A stretch of DNA of 64,000 bases from Mesorhizobium_K marinum (lineage in GTDB: Bacteria; Pseudomonadota; Alphaproteobacteria; Rhizobiales; Rhizobiaceae), in NCBI RefSeq assembly GCF_040813715.1, contig NZ_JBFOCH010000023.1. The stretch is one strand, 5' to 3'. The notes beneath the pieces are model-generated. The model was not told where the DNA came from and ran no database searches. It saw only the letters and a program-made list of their open reading frames with translations. The position numbers and the translations under genes were made by a program. Below, one piece after another: positions 37,963-47,498 of the stretch; the stretch's first letter is position 1; the number at the start of each line of letters is the position of its first letter.

Positions 37963-39165
37963 TCAGTCCTGCGCCGTCTGGTTTCCGGCGGCGCTGCGGC
38001 GGAGCATCTTGGCCAGCCGCCACATCGCCGGGCTGTTCTTGACGTAGGATTTCGCCGCCGCCTTCATCTGCAGGGCGCCAGCCAGGATGCGGCCCTTCGG
38101 GGTCAGTGGCACGGCGACGTCGAAATGCCGCGTCTCGATCTCGCACCACAACCGCTTGTAGGGCTCGTCGCCGACGCTGAAGTCGAAGATTTCAAACCCT
38201 TGGCGACCCGCTTTGCCCATGTTCTCGAAGAAGAGGAAGTCGCCGGGGCTTGCATGCGCGAGTTCGTCCTTGGCGATCGCGCCGAACTCGCAGACGATGC
38301 GTTTGCCGGCGCGCGCCGAGCCGGTGACGGCGCGCAACGTACCGCCGACCTCCAGCGCATGCAGGACGAATGGCGGCGGATTTTCGCGCAGTGCGTCGAG
38401 AAACAGCGAGCGGAAGAAGTTCTGCACTTCGACGTCACCGAACACGTTGGCGATGCCCATGTTCCGGAAGCGGTATTCCTTCATCGCGAAGAACGCGTCG
38501 AGCAGGCGCGAAACTTCCTCGGGCGTCGACGCCTCGATCAGGCGGAAGCCGCCGGCCGCCTCGAACTTGCGCATCTGCGAGCGGTGCTTCTTCCTCTTTC
38601 GCTTGCCGCTGACGCGCGAGAGCAGGGCGTCGAACCCGCCTTCGAGGTTGGCGGCGAGCGCCAGGTTCGGGCTCGGAAAGTGCGGGAACCGGAGAAGCGG
38701 GTTCGGCAAGCCGTCGAGGTCCGGCAGCAGCCGCTCAAGCACGAGCGCGTCGATGTCGGGTCGCGCGGCCCGGATCGCCGGCAGCATGGCCTCGATCTCG
38801 ATACTCGCGGTCGCATCCGGAACGAGAAGCGGAAAATTGCCGTTGGCATGGCGCCCGCCCATGAAGCGGGCGATCCGGAACGGACCGGAGCGGATGACCT
38901 CGAGCGCCAGCGCACAGGCCGGTCCTCCCTCGGCCTCGAGAACCGCCAGAAAGCCGTCGGGGCCCGTGGTGGCCACCCATTCCTCGATCCAGAGGGCGCT
39001 TTGGGGAGGGGCGCATACGCCCCGGCGCGCCAGTTCGGCGTAGGCCGAAAGGCTGTCGCTCGACAGGACGGACACGGTTGGCCGCGGCCGTCCGCTTTGC
39101 GGCCTGCCGGCTGGTCTATCGGAGTTCGCCGATTGGCCGCCAGGGGACATAGCCGCGTCAATCAT
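37963..39165 (-). CDS. GNAT family acetyltransferase, CelD/BcsL-like
   Basis: 400 residues. The C-terminal half matches the acetyltransferase_6 (CelD/BcsL) type of GNAT protein found in polysaccharide clusters: SGKRKRKKHRSQMRKFEAAGG, then FFAMKEYRF and LHALEVGGTLRAVTG. It probably acylates a sugar of the exopolysaccharide made by the neighbouring genes (inference from location). It converges on the Wzc-like gene with seven bases between. ATG 39165 or 39150 could be the start. Confidence 0.82.
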   Translation of the reverse strand: MIDAAMSPGGQSANSDRPAGRPQSGRPRPTVSVLSSDSLSAYAELARRGVCAPPQSALWIEEWVATTGPDGFLAVLEAEGGPACALALEVIRSGPFRIARFMGGRHANGNFPLLVPDATASIEIEAMLPAIRAARPDIDALVLERLLPDLDGLPNPLLRFPHFPSPNLALAANLEGGFDALLSRVSGKRKRKKHRSQMRKFEAAGGFRLIEASTPEEVSRLLDAFFAMKEYRFRNMGIANVFGDVEVQNFFRSLFLDALRENPPPFVLHALEVGGTLRAVTGSARAGKRIVCEFGAIAKDELAHASPGDFLFFENMGKAGRQGFEIFDFSVGDEPYKRLWCEIETRHFDVAVPLTPKGRILAGALQMKAAAKSYVKNSPAMWRLAKMLRRSAAGNQTAQD

Positions 39166-39292
39166 CCTTCATGTGAAGAAGCGTGGATACACAGTGGCGC
39201 GATGTCGCGTTCGCGTTGCCAAGACGGGCTAGGCTAGGCGCAAAAGGTGAACGAATGATCGACGGGCAATCCGGCCGGATGGCGCCGGCCGG

Positions 39293-39508
39293 TCAGTTGC
39301 CGGGTCGCGGCGGCAGCATCAGCCATTTGATGACGCCCATCGCAGGCAGGATCCAGAGAACCCCCGAGATCACGAAGAAGGCGAGGTGCGCGAGCGGCCC
39401 CGACTCCGACAGCCGAGCCACGGCCACCGTCATCGCCACCAGCGCGTAGACCACGACGAGGGCGACGAGCAGGATGGTGCCGATCAGCTTCTTCACGCGA
39501 ATGGACAT
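39293..39508 (-). CDS. DUF2842 family membrane protein
   Basis: 71-residue protein with two membrane helices (TILLVALVVVYALVAMTVA and a second around FFVISGVLWILPAMGVI) and the conserved KWLMLPP ending. Short proteins of this family sit beside ctaA in many alphaproteobacteria, which is also the case here (divergent). Function unknown. Confidence 0.85.
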   Translation of the reverse strand: MSIRVKKLIGTILLVALVVVYALVAMTVAVARLSESGPLAHLAFFVISGVLWILPAMGVIKWLMLPPRPGN

Positions 39509-39646
39509 GGTCGCTCCTTCGCCATGGGCATATTGCCTCGCGTCCGGCCGCGCAACGCCCGATGCGCCGCGCGCGCGGCGGCGCGACGGCATGTCGCGAG
39601 GGTCGCAGCCTTGCACGAACGCCTGCGATGGTCCACCAATCCGGCC

Positions 39647-40854
39647 ATGAACCAGACCCTTGCAGCCGACGACGCCGGCGCCGTGCGCGGCGAAAGCGTA
39701 CGCCTCAACGCGAACCGTGCCCTGGTGCGCGGCTGGCTGTATCTGGTCCTGCTTATGCTGTTTGCCCTGGTGCTGGTCGGCGGCGCGACCCGGCTCACCG
39801 ATTCCGGCCTGTCGATCACGCAGTGGAAGCCGATCCATGGCGTGATCCCGCCGCTCAGCCATGCCGAGTGGCAGGAGGAGTTCGACCTCTACCGGCAGAT
39901 CCCGCAATACCAGCAGATCAACAAGGGCATGAGCCTGGCCGAATTCCAGTACATCTTCTGGTGGGAGTGGGCGCATCGCATCCTGGCGCGGGGCGTCGGT
40001 TTCGTCTTCGCGCTTCCGCTGATCTTCTTCTGGGCGACGGGCCGCGTCGAACGCGGGCTGGCGCCCAAGTTGGTCGGCCTGCTGGCGCTCGGCGGCCTGC
40101 AGGGAGCCGTCGGCTGGTGGATGGTTGCATCGGGCCTCGTCGAGCGTACCGACGTCAGCCAGTACCGGCTGGCCATCCACCTGACGCTGGCATGCGCGAT
40201 CTTCGCGGCGATCATGGTCGTCGCGCGGGGGCTTGCGCCGCATTCCGAACCAGCAGCCGACAGCGGCACGCAGCGCTTTGCCGGATTCCTCGTCGTCGCG
40301 GTGCTCGTCCAGATTTTCCTGGGGGGGCTGGTCGCCGGAACCGACGCCNAGAGCCTGCCGCCGATAGCGGCACGCAGCGCTTTGCCGGATTCCTCGTCGT
40401 CGCGGTGCTCGTCCAGATTTTCCTGGGGGGGCTGGTCGCCGGAACCGACGCCGGGCTGAGCTTCAACACCTGGCCGCTGATGGACGGCGCGGTGATCCCC
40501 GGCGACCTGCTGCTGCTCGAGCCTGTTTGGCGCAACTTCTTCGAGAACGTGAAGACGGTGCAGTTCGTGCACAGGGCAGGGGCCTATGCGCTGCTCCTGC
40601 TCGCCCTCTGGCACATGATCGCGGTCCGTCGCCGGTTGCCCGGCACCACGCATGCGCGCCGCGCCCTCGTGCTCTTCCACCTCATGCTGATCCAGGCGGC
40701 TATCGGGATCGCCACCCTGCTGCTGCACATGCCGCTGCACTGGGCGCTGCTGCATCAGGGTTTCGCCCTGGTCGTGCTCGGTTTTGCGACGGCGCACTGG
40801 CGCGGCACGAAGGGCGCCTATCCGCTGCCGACGGAGATCAGGGTCGCGCGCTGA
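39647..40854 (+). CDS. ctaA: Heme A synthase, CtaA/COX15 type 2
   Basis: Oxidises heme O to heme A for cytochrome oxidase in the inner membrane. Eight helices are predictable, with conserved His residues in EWAHRILARG, in RLAIHLTLA, in FVHRAGAY and near LLHQGFALV. An assembly duplication around the N at 40349 breaks the frame; with one copy removed, the gene reads as 367 residues, the normal length. ATG 39647 was chosen as the first start after the upstream gap. Confidence 0.93.
40249..40452. repeat. Duplicated block around N at 40349 (assembly join)
   Basis: Bases 40249-40348 and 40353-40452 are near-identical copies of about 100 bases. The offset of 104 shifts the frame of ctaA. Confidence 0.9.
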
Positions 40855-40886
40855 CGCCGTCGCGAGCCGCAACCGATGCGGCCTGC

Positions 40887-41726
40887 CTACGCGAACAGCA
40901 GGTCGACTTCGTCGCGGTAGTCGGCCGGGTTGAGCGTCGGGATCGTCCGCCATTCCGGCTCGCCGTCACCGATGCGCGCCCAGCGCCGGTAGCCCGACAA
41001 CATATCTATCGGGAAATTGGCGAGAAGCGGCCTGCGTTCGACCATCAGGGGCAGGTCCGGGAGCGATGGCCAGCCGGCCAAAACCTCGGCCTCGAATCCC
41101 TCGACATCGATCCATGCGAGGCCGAGCGCGCTCCTGTCCAGGCCCATCCCTGCCAGCACGGACTCCACGGTAACGACGTCCACCTCGATCGTTTGCAGTC
41201 CCCGTTCATAGGCAAGGCTGTGGCCGCCGCCGTTGTGCCCCGACACGGACAATGTGGCGCGGCCTTGGGCCGCGCCGGCGGCCGCCTCGACGACGGTGGC
41301 GCGGTCGGTGAGGTTGTTCAACGCGAGATTCGCGCGCAGCAGCGCGGCATTCTTCGGGTGCGGCTCGAAGCAGACGGCTCGTTCGAAGCCGCCGAACATC
41401 AGCGCATAGACCGTCTGGGTGCCGATATTGGCGCCGACGTCGATGAAGGTCTTCCCCCTCGTCGGCAGGGCGTCGAAGACCCGCTGCGTGCTTTCCCGAA
41501 ACCATCCGCCCGAGTTGCGGATCGTTGCGCCGATGACGAGGTCGCTCGGGTCGAATGCGAGGCGGTGGTCGGCGCAATCGACGACGATCGCATAGGCTTC
41601 CGCCTGGAGATGCCTGCGGAATGGGCGCGAGTTCATCAGGGGTTTTACAATGAGGTTGTCCCTGATATCGCGCAGCGCCCGTTCGCCGCGCCGCAGCGTT
41701 TCGCGAAAGCCTCCGCCCTGCGTCAT
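40887..41726 (-). CDS. FkbM family methyltransferase
   Basis: 279-residue class I SAM-dependent methyltransferase. The SAM motif is TFIDVGANIGTQT, followed by CFEPHPKNAALLRANL and later WIDVEGFEAEVLAG, the FkbM pattern. Its substrate is unknown; FkbM enzymes often O-methylate sugars of surface glycans, which would fit the nearby polysaccharide genes, but it is separated from them by ctaA. Confidence 0.9.
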   Translation of the reverse strand: MTQGGGFRETLRRGERALRDIRDNLIVKPLMNSRPFRRHLQAEAYAIVVDCADHRLAFDPSDLVIGATIRNSGGWFRESTQRVFDALPTRGKTFIDVGANIGTQTVYALMFGGFERAVCFEPHPKNAALLRANLALNNLTDRATVVEAAAGAAQGRATLSVSGHNGGGHSLAYERGLQTIEVDVVTVESVLAGMGLDRSALGLAWIDVEGFEAEVLAGWPSLPDLPLMVERRPLLANFPIDMLSGYRRWARIGDGEPEWRTIPTLNPADYRDEVDLLFA

Positions 41727-41811
41727 ACGTCAATCGGCCCCGGCTGGCCGCGAGCGGCGACCATCACCGTCGAGCAGCACTGCATCGGTCCCCCTTGTCG
41801 CTGCTGCTTCT

Positions 41812-42738
41812 CTACGTCCCCAGCATGATGTCCATGTTCTGGACCGCGGCGCCGGAAGCGCCCTTGCCGAGATTGTCGTAGACGGCGACCAGAAGGGCCT
41901 GCGCCTTCTTGTCGTTGGCGAAGACGTGAAGCCGCATGCGGTTGGTGTTGTTGTATGTTTCCGGGTTCAACTCAGGCGTCCGCTCGATCGCCCCGTAGGG
42001 CGCGACCTCGACGACGGAGTGCTCCAGGCCGGCATAGTGATCGGCGATCGCTGCGTGCAGTTCCGCGCCGGTCGGCACATGGTTCAGCGCGGCGAGTTGC
42101 AGCGGCACCGCGGTGACCATGCCCTGGGCGAAGTTTCCGACCACCGGCTGCATCATCGGGTCGCGCGACAGCCCGGCATAGAGCCTGAACTCCGGCACGT
42201 GCTTGTGCTGGAAGGTCAGGCCGTACGGCAGGTAGTCCGGGGCGCCGTCGCCCTTCGCCTCGTAGTCCTCGACCATCTGGCGGCCGCCGCCGGAATAGCC
42301 GGATATGCCGTTCATGGTGATCGGAAAGCCGGCGGGGACGAGGCCTGCCTTGACGAGCGGGCGCAGCGTCGCGATCGGCCCCTGCGGCCAGCAGCCGGGA
42401 TTGGCGACAAGCCTGGCGGCGGCGATCGTCTTCGCCTGCTCGCGGTCCATCTCCGGAAAGCCGTAGGCCCAGCCGGCTGCGACGCGGTGCGCCGTCGAGG
42501 CATCGATGACGCGGGTGCCGGCGTCGCCGATCAGCGCGACGCTTTCGCGCGCGGCGTCGTCGGGCAGGCAGAGGATCGCGATGTCCGCGGCGCGCAGGAA
42601 GTCTGCGCGTGCCTCGGGGTCCTTTCGGCGCTCGACCGGGATCGACAGCACGTCGATGTCGTTTCGGTCGGCCAGCCTGGCGCGTATCTGCAGGCCGGTC
42701 GTCCCGTGTTCGCCGTCAATGAAGATCTTCGGTTTCAT
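41812..42738 (-). CDS. argC: N-acetyl-gamma-glutamyl-phosphate reductase (type 2)
   Basis: Third step of arginine synthesis: NADPH-dependent reduction of the acyl phosphate. The N-terminus KPKIFIDGEHGTTGLQI is typical of the shorter type 2 enzymes, and the catalytic Cys116 lies in NPGCWP. 308 residues. The 5' end is repeated twice more upstream by assembly joins (N at 42790 and 43014); in the rightmost copy the ATG is at 43104, 30 bases after the speB stop, so speB-argC is probably an operon. Confidence 0.95.
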   Translation of the reverse strand: MKPKIFIDGEHGTTGLQIRARLADRNDIDVLSIPVERRKDPEARADFLRAADIAILCLPDDAARESVALIGDAGTRVIDASTAHRVAAGWAYGFPEMDREQAKTIAAARLVANPGCWPQGPIATLRPLVKAGLVPAGFPITMNGISGYSGGGRQMVEDYEAKGDGAPDYLPYGLTFQHKHVPEFRLYAGLSRDPMMQPVVGNFAQGMVTAVPLQLAALNHVPTGAELHAAIADHYAGLEHSVVEVAPYGAIERTPELNPETYNNTNRMRLHVFANDKKAQALLVAVYDNLGKGASGAAVQNMDIMLGT

Positions 42739-43174
42739 TTCAGTCGCAACAATCCATCGAAATCAAGGCTATATGCCGGCCGCGTGGTTNGGCGGTGCGC
42801 AGGAAGTCGGCGCGTGCCTCGGGGTCCTTGCGGCGCTCGACCGGGATCGACAGCACGTCGATGTCGTTTCGGTCGGCGAGCCTGGCGCGTATCTGCAGGC
42901 CGGTCGTCCCGTGTTCGCCGTCAATGAAGATCTTCGGTTTCATTTCAGTCGCAACAATCCATCGAAATCAAGGCTATATGCCGGCCGCGTGGTTCGCTTC
43001 CGCGCCGTTCTGGNCACGTCGATGTCGTTTCGGTCGGCCAGCCTGGCGCGTATCTGCAGGCCGGTCGTCCCGTGTTCGCCGTCAATGAAGATCTTCGGTT
43101 TCATTTCAGTCGCAACAATCCATCGAAATCAAGGCTATATGCCGGCCGCGTGGTTCGCTTCCGCGCCGTTCTGG
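42586..43174. repeat. Triplicated argC 5' region around N at 42790 and 43014 (assembly joins)
   Basis: Bases 42586-42789 match 42791-42994, and 42854-43013 match 43015-43174. Substitutions lie near the contig ends (for example in the first 40 bases after 42791). Two successive uncollapsed overlaps explain the pattern. Confidence 0.9.
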
Positions 43175-44133
43175 CCCAACGCCTCCTGGCGCGCAAGCCG
43201 CTCGGCGAGCAGGCCGAGATAGTGCATCGCGACAGTGGCGCCGGCGATCGCGGTTATATCGGCGTGATCGTAGGCCGGCGCAACCTCGACGATGTCGGCG
43301 CCGACGATATCCACCTGGCCGATCTGGCGCAGCACCGAGAGCATCTTGGCCGTGGACGGGCCGCCGGCGACCGGCGTGCCGGTGCCCGGCGCGAAGGCAG
43401 GGTCGAGGCAGTCGATGTCGAAGGTGACATAGGCCTTCTTCCCGCCGGTGCGCTCGACGATCGCATAGGCGATGTCGGCCGCGCGCATCTCCTCGACCTC
43501 GTGGCCGTAGATGATCTTGATGCCGCAATCCTCTGGCGCATGGGTGCGGATGCCGACCTGGATCGAACGGTCGGGATCGATGACCCCGTCTTTCACAGCC
43601 CGCGCCACGAAGGAGCCGTGGTCGATGCGCTTGCCGTCGTCGGGCCAGGTGTCCTGGTGCGCGTCGAACTGCACGAGCGCCAGCGGGCCGTGGATCGCGG
43701 CATGCGCCTTCAGGAGGGGCCAGGTGACGAAGTGGTCGCCGCCGAGCGACAGCAGGAAGCCGCCTGACCTGAGGAGTTTCGCCGCCTCGCGCTCGATGGT
43801 CGCCGGCGTCTTCTGGTGGTTGCCCGTGTCGAGCAGGCAGTCGCCGTAGTCGACCACGGCCATCGTCTCGAACAACTGGCGGTCGAACGGATACTGCGGA
43901 TCGTTGTCGAAGATGGCCGCGGCGCGCCGGATGGCCTGAGGCCCGAAGCGGGCCCCGGGCCGGTTGGTCACCGCGGCGTCGAAGGGGATGCCCCAGACGA
44001 TCGCGTCCGCGCCTTTGACGTTCTTGGTGTAGCGGCGACGCATGAAGGACAGCGCGCCGGCATAGGTCGGGTCGTCGGCTCGGCCGGTGGTCCTGGTCGC
44101 CGTGAAGGCGTGGTCAATCGTGCGTGCGGGCAT
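43135..44133 (-). CDS. speB: Agmatinase/ureohydrolase family protein
   Basis: 332 residues, of the binuclear manganese arginase/agmatinase family. Metal-binding segments are visible: GGDHFVTWP, FDAHQDTW and FDIDCLDPAFAPGTGTP. Agmatinase splits agmatine to putrescine and urea. Relatives act on guanidinobutyrate and similar compounds, so the exact substrate is not certain. It lies directly upstream of argC. Confidence 0.9.
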   Translation of the reverse strand: MPARTIDHAFTATRTTGRADDPTYAGALSFMRRRYTKNVKGADAIVWGIPFDAAVTNRPGARFGPQAIRRAAAIFDNDPQYPFDRQLFETMAVVDYGDCLLDTGNHQKTPATIEREAAKLLRSGGFLLSLGGDHFVTWPLLKAHAAIHGPLALVQFDAHQDTWPDDGKRIDHGSFVARAVKDGVIDPDRSIQVGIRTHAPEDCGIKIIYGHEVEEMRAADIAYAIVERTGGKKAYVTFDIDCLDPAFAPGTGTPVAGGPSTAKMLSVLRQIGQVDIVGADIVEVAPAYDHADITAIAGATVAMHYLGLLAERLARQEALGQNGAEANHAAGI

Positions 44134-44260
44134 GCGCCACCCCTCTGTCTGACAGCAAGGGCAACGTTATTCGACATTCTTCTCATAAATGCGACCCCCT
44201 ATCGCGGGGGAACGCTCGCGCGGCGGGGAGCGGTCGCAGCCGCCCCGCCGCGCACCGGGT

Positions 44261-45181
44261 TCAGGGGGTGATCGTGAACAGCACGAACGTCGTCGGCGGG
44301 GTGTCGCGCTTCTTCTTGTCGGTGGCGGCGACATAGAGGTCGCCGGACAGCCTGGTCATTCCCTCGAAATTGTCGTCGAAGGCGGGACTGTCGGTGGCGA
44401 GATCGACTGCCTTGCAAGCCACGGCGCCGCCGCAACCCGACAGGTCGACGATGCGCAGCCGCGCCGTGTCCGGCCCGCCCTTCTGGTCGCGCGTGCGTTC
44501 AAGCACCAGCATCCGGCCGCCGCCGATCGGCTCGATCGCCTTGAGATTGCTGCGTTTCGGCTGGAACGCCTGGAAGGTCCAGCTTTTCCCGTCGAGGGAA
44601 TAGATCGAATGCGTGTCGCCGGGCTGGTCGGCCATCGGTTCCTCCGGCGCTGTGACGATCCCGCGTTCGGGGTCGTATGCGACCGCTTCCAGCCGGCTGT
44701 TGTCCGCATTGTATCGGCCGGGGTCGGCAAGCGCCTCGGGAAGGGTCAGCATCTCCCCTGGCGTGCCGTCCGGCCCGAATCGTTGCAGCGAAGGACCGTC
44801 CTCGAAGGCGATCAGCAGTTCGCTGTCGCCGGCCTTGCCGTTGTCTCCGCCCGAGACCGCCAGGCCCTCCGCGTTGACGAGCCCTGCCGCCGCGCCGGAA
44901 AGCCGCGTCGCGAAGACGGCCTCGACTGCCTGGATGCCGCTGGCGTCGTAGGTCAGGCGGAAATGATGCAGGATGCCGTCGTCGGAGACGGCATAGAGAA
45001 GCTTTTCGTCTTCGTCCCAGGCAAGCCCGGACAACTCGCTGACGGTCACGCCGTCATGGCCGCGCTTCGGGGCCTCGATGCTGCCGAGCACGCTCAGCGT
45101 CTCCGAGGCGGCGGGGACGGCGGCGGCCAGCGCCGACGCCACGGTGAGCAGGAGCCCGGCGGCGGTGTACGTGTAGTTCAT
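44261..45181 (-). CDS. Secreted esterase-like/phytase-like beta-propeller protein
   Basis: 306 residues with a signal peptide (YTAAGLLLTVASALAAAVPA) and a body resembling the phytase-like/esterase-like beta-propeller family: ELSGLAWDEDEKLLYAVSDDG, NAEGLAVSGGDN, RLEAVAYDPE, FEGMTRLSGDLYVAATD. ATG 45181 has GGAGA upstream. The activity of this family is poorly defined. It follows the VTC-domain gene by 17 bases and is probably co-transcribed, which links it to polyphosphate or phosphate metabolism only by context. Confidence 0.75.
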   Translation of the reverse strand: MNYTYTAAGLLLTVASALAAAVPAASETLSVLGSIEAPKRGHDGVTVSELSGLAWDEDEKLLYAVSDDGILHHFRLTYDASGIQAVEAVFATRLSGAAAGLVNAEGLAVSGGDNGKAGDSELLIAFEDGPSLQRFGPDGTPGEMLTLPEALADPGRYNADNSRLEAVAYDPERGIVTAPEEPMADQPGDTHSIYSLDGKSWTFQAFQPKRSNLKAIEPIGGGRMLVLERTRDQKGGPDTARLRIVDLSGCGGAVACKAVDLATDSPAFDDNFEGMTRLSGDLYVAATDKKKRDTPPTTFVLFTITP

Positions 45182-45198
45182 TGCTGTTTCTCCTTTTG

Positions 45199-46002
45199 TC
45201 ACGCGACGGCCATAGCCGGGCCGGGGCGCATGCCGCCGAGCTTTCGAAGGGCCGGCAGGAAGCGGTTGTGCTTGGTGCCCTCGTTGAGCAGGGCGACCCC
45301 CATGCAGTATTTCGAGCAGTGCTTCGTCGGGTGCTGGTGCAGCGCGCGCAGGACCCGGTCGGCCATGCCGTTGCCGTTGGCCGACTTCGTCTCGACGATG
45401 AACAGGTGGCTGTCGACCGCGTGCGCCGCTTCGGGCGTGAAGAAGCGCAGCCCGCTGTCGATCGTCATGCGCTCGCCGCCTTCCTTGGCCACCAGCGTCA
45501 TGCGCCGGTAGCGCATGTCGATGACCCGCGACAACGCGTAGGGAAACGTAAGGCCGTAGAGGTCACGATACGCATCCTCGATGTGGCCGAGCGCGGTCGC
45601 GTCGAGATGGCCGAACATCGCGAGGTCGTGGGCGAAGCGCTTCTTGACGGTGACCCCGCGCTTGTCTTTCAGCTTCACCTCGAGGAAGCAGAGGCTGGCC
45701 TCGACATAGCGCCGGATTCTCACCTTGGCGCGCCGCCGGCGGCCCTGGTGATGGTCGAAGTAGCTCTGCCAGCCATCGTCGTCGAAATAGCAGGTCTCGT
45801 AGGTGAAGGCCCGCCGGCCGTCGATCTCCAGCACGTCGAACTGCGTCGCCAGGGATTCGGCGGCATGCCGGAGCGTCGCGATCTCGACGACATATTTGTT
45901 GTCCAGGCGCTCGAGCATCGCTGCCTTGGCGTTGAGGCCGCCGAGGCTGATCGGATCGAACAGGTGTTCGAAGGTCTGGTCAGTGCTTGCGATAGTAGAC
46001 AT
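45199..46002 (-). CDS. VTC domain-containing polyphosphate polymerase-like protein
   Basis: 267 residues. The VTC triphosphate-tunnel fold is suggested by ERLDNKYVVE, KVRIRRYVE, FLEVKLKDKRG and, near the end, VETKSANGNG, with several basic and acidic tunnel residues in place. In yeast, Vtc4 makes polyphosphate; bacterial homologues next to DUF4956 proteins are poorly studied. The gene starts inside the end of the DUF4956 gene (about 20 bases overlap). Confidence 0.82.
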   Translation of the reverse strand: MSTIASTDQTFEHLFDPISLGGLNAKAAMLERLDNKYVVEIATLRHAAESLATQFDVLEIDGRRAFTYETCYFDDDGWQSYFDHHQGRRRRAKVRIRRYVEASLCFLEVKLKDKRGVTVKKRFAHDLAMFGHLDATALGHIEDAYRDLYGLTFPYALSRVIDMRYRRMTLVAKEGGERMTIDSGLRFFTPEAAHAVDSHLFIVETKSANGNGMADRVLRALHQHPTKHCSKYCMGVALLNEGTKHNRFLPALRKLGGMRPGPAMAVA

Positions 46003-46561
46003 TGAGCTTGGCCATTTCCGTGATGTAGTCGAGTTGCAGGACCTGGTAGGACAGGACGTCGACGCCGAGACGCTCGGACAGGTCGGCGCGCATCGCCACC
46101 GGGTCCGACAGCAGCGTGAGCTGGATCTTGTCGAGCGACACCTTCGCGCCGCTGACGGACTGCAGCATCCTGGGGTGGTCGACGATGTAGGCGCCGGTCA
46201 GCACGAGCCCGACCACCATAGCCGCGAAGGGCAGGGTGGTGCCCTGCACCGAGCAGATGACCGCAATGGCGACGCTGCCGAAGAAATAGGTCATCTCGGT
46301 CTTGGTCAGCGGCTCCGAGCGCAGCGTGAACAGCGCCAGGATGGCGAACAGGCCGAAGCCGGCTGCGACACCGAAGTCGACGGCCGACAGCACGGTCAGC
46401 ACGCCGAACACCGAGATGTTGAACAGCGCGGCGGCGGTCACCAGTTCCTTGTCGCGATAGCGCCGGTAGTACATGCCGAACATCAGGATCGACATTCCGG
46501 CGATATCCATGCCGAAGCGAAGCAGTTCCGGCACGAACGGGTAGTTGAGCGCGGCGATCAT
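45980..46561 (-). CDS. DUF4956 family membrane protein
   Basis: 193 residues with about five membrane helices in the first 130 residues (for example LVTAAALFNISVFGVLTVLSA and FGLFAILALFTLR) and a soluble C-terminal part. DUF4956 proteins almost always accompany VTC-domain genes, as here, and may be the membrane subunit of a polyphosphate system; that role is inference. Confidence 0.85.
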   Translation of the reverse strand: MIAALNYPFVPELLRFGMDIAGMSILMFGMYYRRYRDKELVTAAALFNISVFGVLTVLSAVDFGVAAGFGLFAILALFTLRSEPLTKTEMTYFFGSVAIAVICSVQGTTLPFAAMVVGLVLTGAYIVDHPRMLQSVSGAKVSLDKIQLTLLSDPVAMRADLSERLGVDVLSYQVLQLDYITEMAKLNVYYRKH

Positions 46562-46963
46562 ATCGACCTCCCGCGCGGCTGGAAGGAACTGCGGTCAGAA
46601 CCGAGGAAGGCGGGACGCGATCCGGCGAACGCCGGTTCCCGGGCTATCGATCTGGGTGGTCTCATCGTGTGCTCTCCTGCTGCTCTCGTGGAGCGATTGC
46701 AGAGAGAAGAACGGGCCAGATCGTGCTCTATTCCGTGGCGCCGCGCACTTTTTTGCGCATGCCGCTAAACTTAGAAAAACTGTTTGATATCAGTAAGTAA
46801 GAGAAAGACGCAAAAAGCGTTGTTGACGAATTCGCGACCGCTTGATGAACGCCGCCGGCTAATCGCCTCGATCGAGGCGCGGACGTGGCGGGCCGGCGAT
46901 CGGGCCTTTTCGACCTGCAGGCTGCAAGGAGCCGGCTGCGTCTGCCTGCCCGGAGGCGTGAAC
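46562..46963. other. Intergenic region between DUF4956 and rpsI terminator
   Basis: 400 bases without a supported gene; it should contain the promoter of the DUF4956-VTC-phytase-like set. Open frames on the plus strand run into the rpsI terminator and look accidental. Confidence 0.5.
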
Positions 46964-46996
46964 GAAAAAGGGGCCGCCGAACGGCAGCCCCTTTTC
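46964..46996 (-). terminator. Intrinsic terminator of the rplM-rpsI operon
   Basis: Read on the minus strand, GGGGCTGCCG pairs with CGGCGGCCCC (one T-G pair) and is followed by a T run. It lies about 27 bases past the rpsI stop. Confidence 0.9.
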
Positions 46997-47022
46997 CTCG
47001 GCGCGTGAAACGCCCGATGCGA

Positions 47023-47496
47023 TTAGCGCTTCGAGAACTGGAAGCTGCGGCGGGCCTTCGCCTTGCCGTACTTCTTGCGCTCGACCACGCGGCTGTCGCG
47101 GGTCAGGAAGCCGCCCTTCTTGAGCACGGCGCGCAGGCCCGGCTCGTAGTAGGTCAGCGCCTTGGAGATGCCGTGGCGCACGGCGCCCGCCTGGCCCGAC
47201 AGACCGCCGCCGATGACGGTGGCGACGATGTCGAACTGGCCGTTGCGGTTGGTCGCGACGATCGGCTGCTGCAGGATCATCTGCAGGACCGGACGCGCGA
47301 AGTAGGCCGCAAATTCCTTGTCGTTGACGGTGATCTTGCCGGAGCCCGGCTTCACCCAGACACGGGCGATCGCGTTCTTGCGCTTGCCGGTGGCGTAGGC
47401 GCGGCCCTGCTTGTCCAGCTTCTGGACGTGGACCGGAGCGGCCGGCTGTTCGGCCGCAACCGTGCCGAGATCGGCGAGGGAGGTCAGGTCAGCCAT
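47023..47496 (-). CDS. rpsI: 30S ribosomal protein S9
   Basis: 157 residues with the usual S9 core (GRAYATGKRKNAIARVW, GGGLSGQAGAVRHGISKAL) and the C-terminal SFQFSKR that reaches the P site. The first ~30 residues are the Ala-rich extension common in alphaproteobacteria. It is two bases downstream of rplM. Confidence 0.98.
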   Translation of the reverse strand: MADLTSLADLGTVAAEQPAAPVHVQKLDKQGRAYATGKRKNAIARVWVKPGSGKITVNDKEFAAYFARPVLQMILQQPIVATNRNGQFDIVATVIGGGLSGQAGAVRHGISKALTYYEPGLRAVLKKGGFLTRDSRVVERKKYGKAKARRSFQFSKR

Positions 47497-47498
47497 GA

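Noticed and set aside
46780..47010. A 74-codon plus-strand frame before rpsI
   Set aside because: It crosses the rpsI terminator and has no supporting features.
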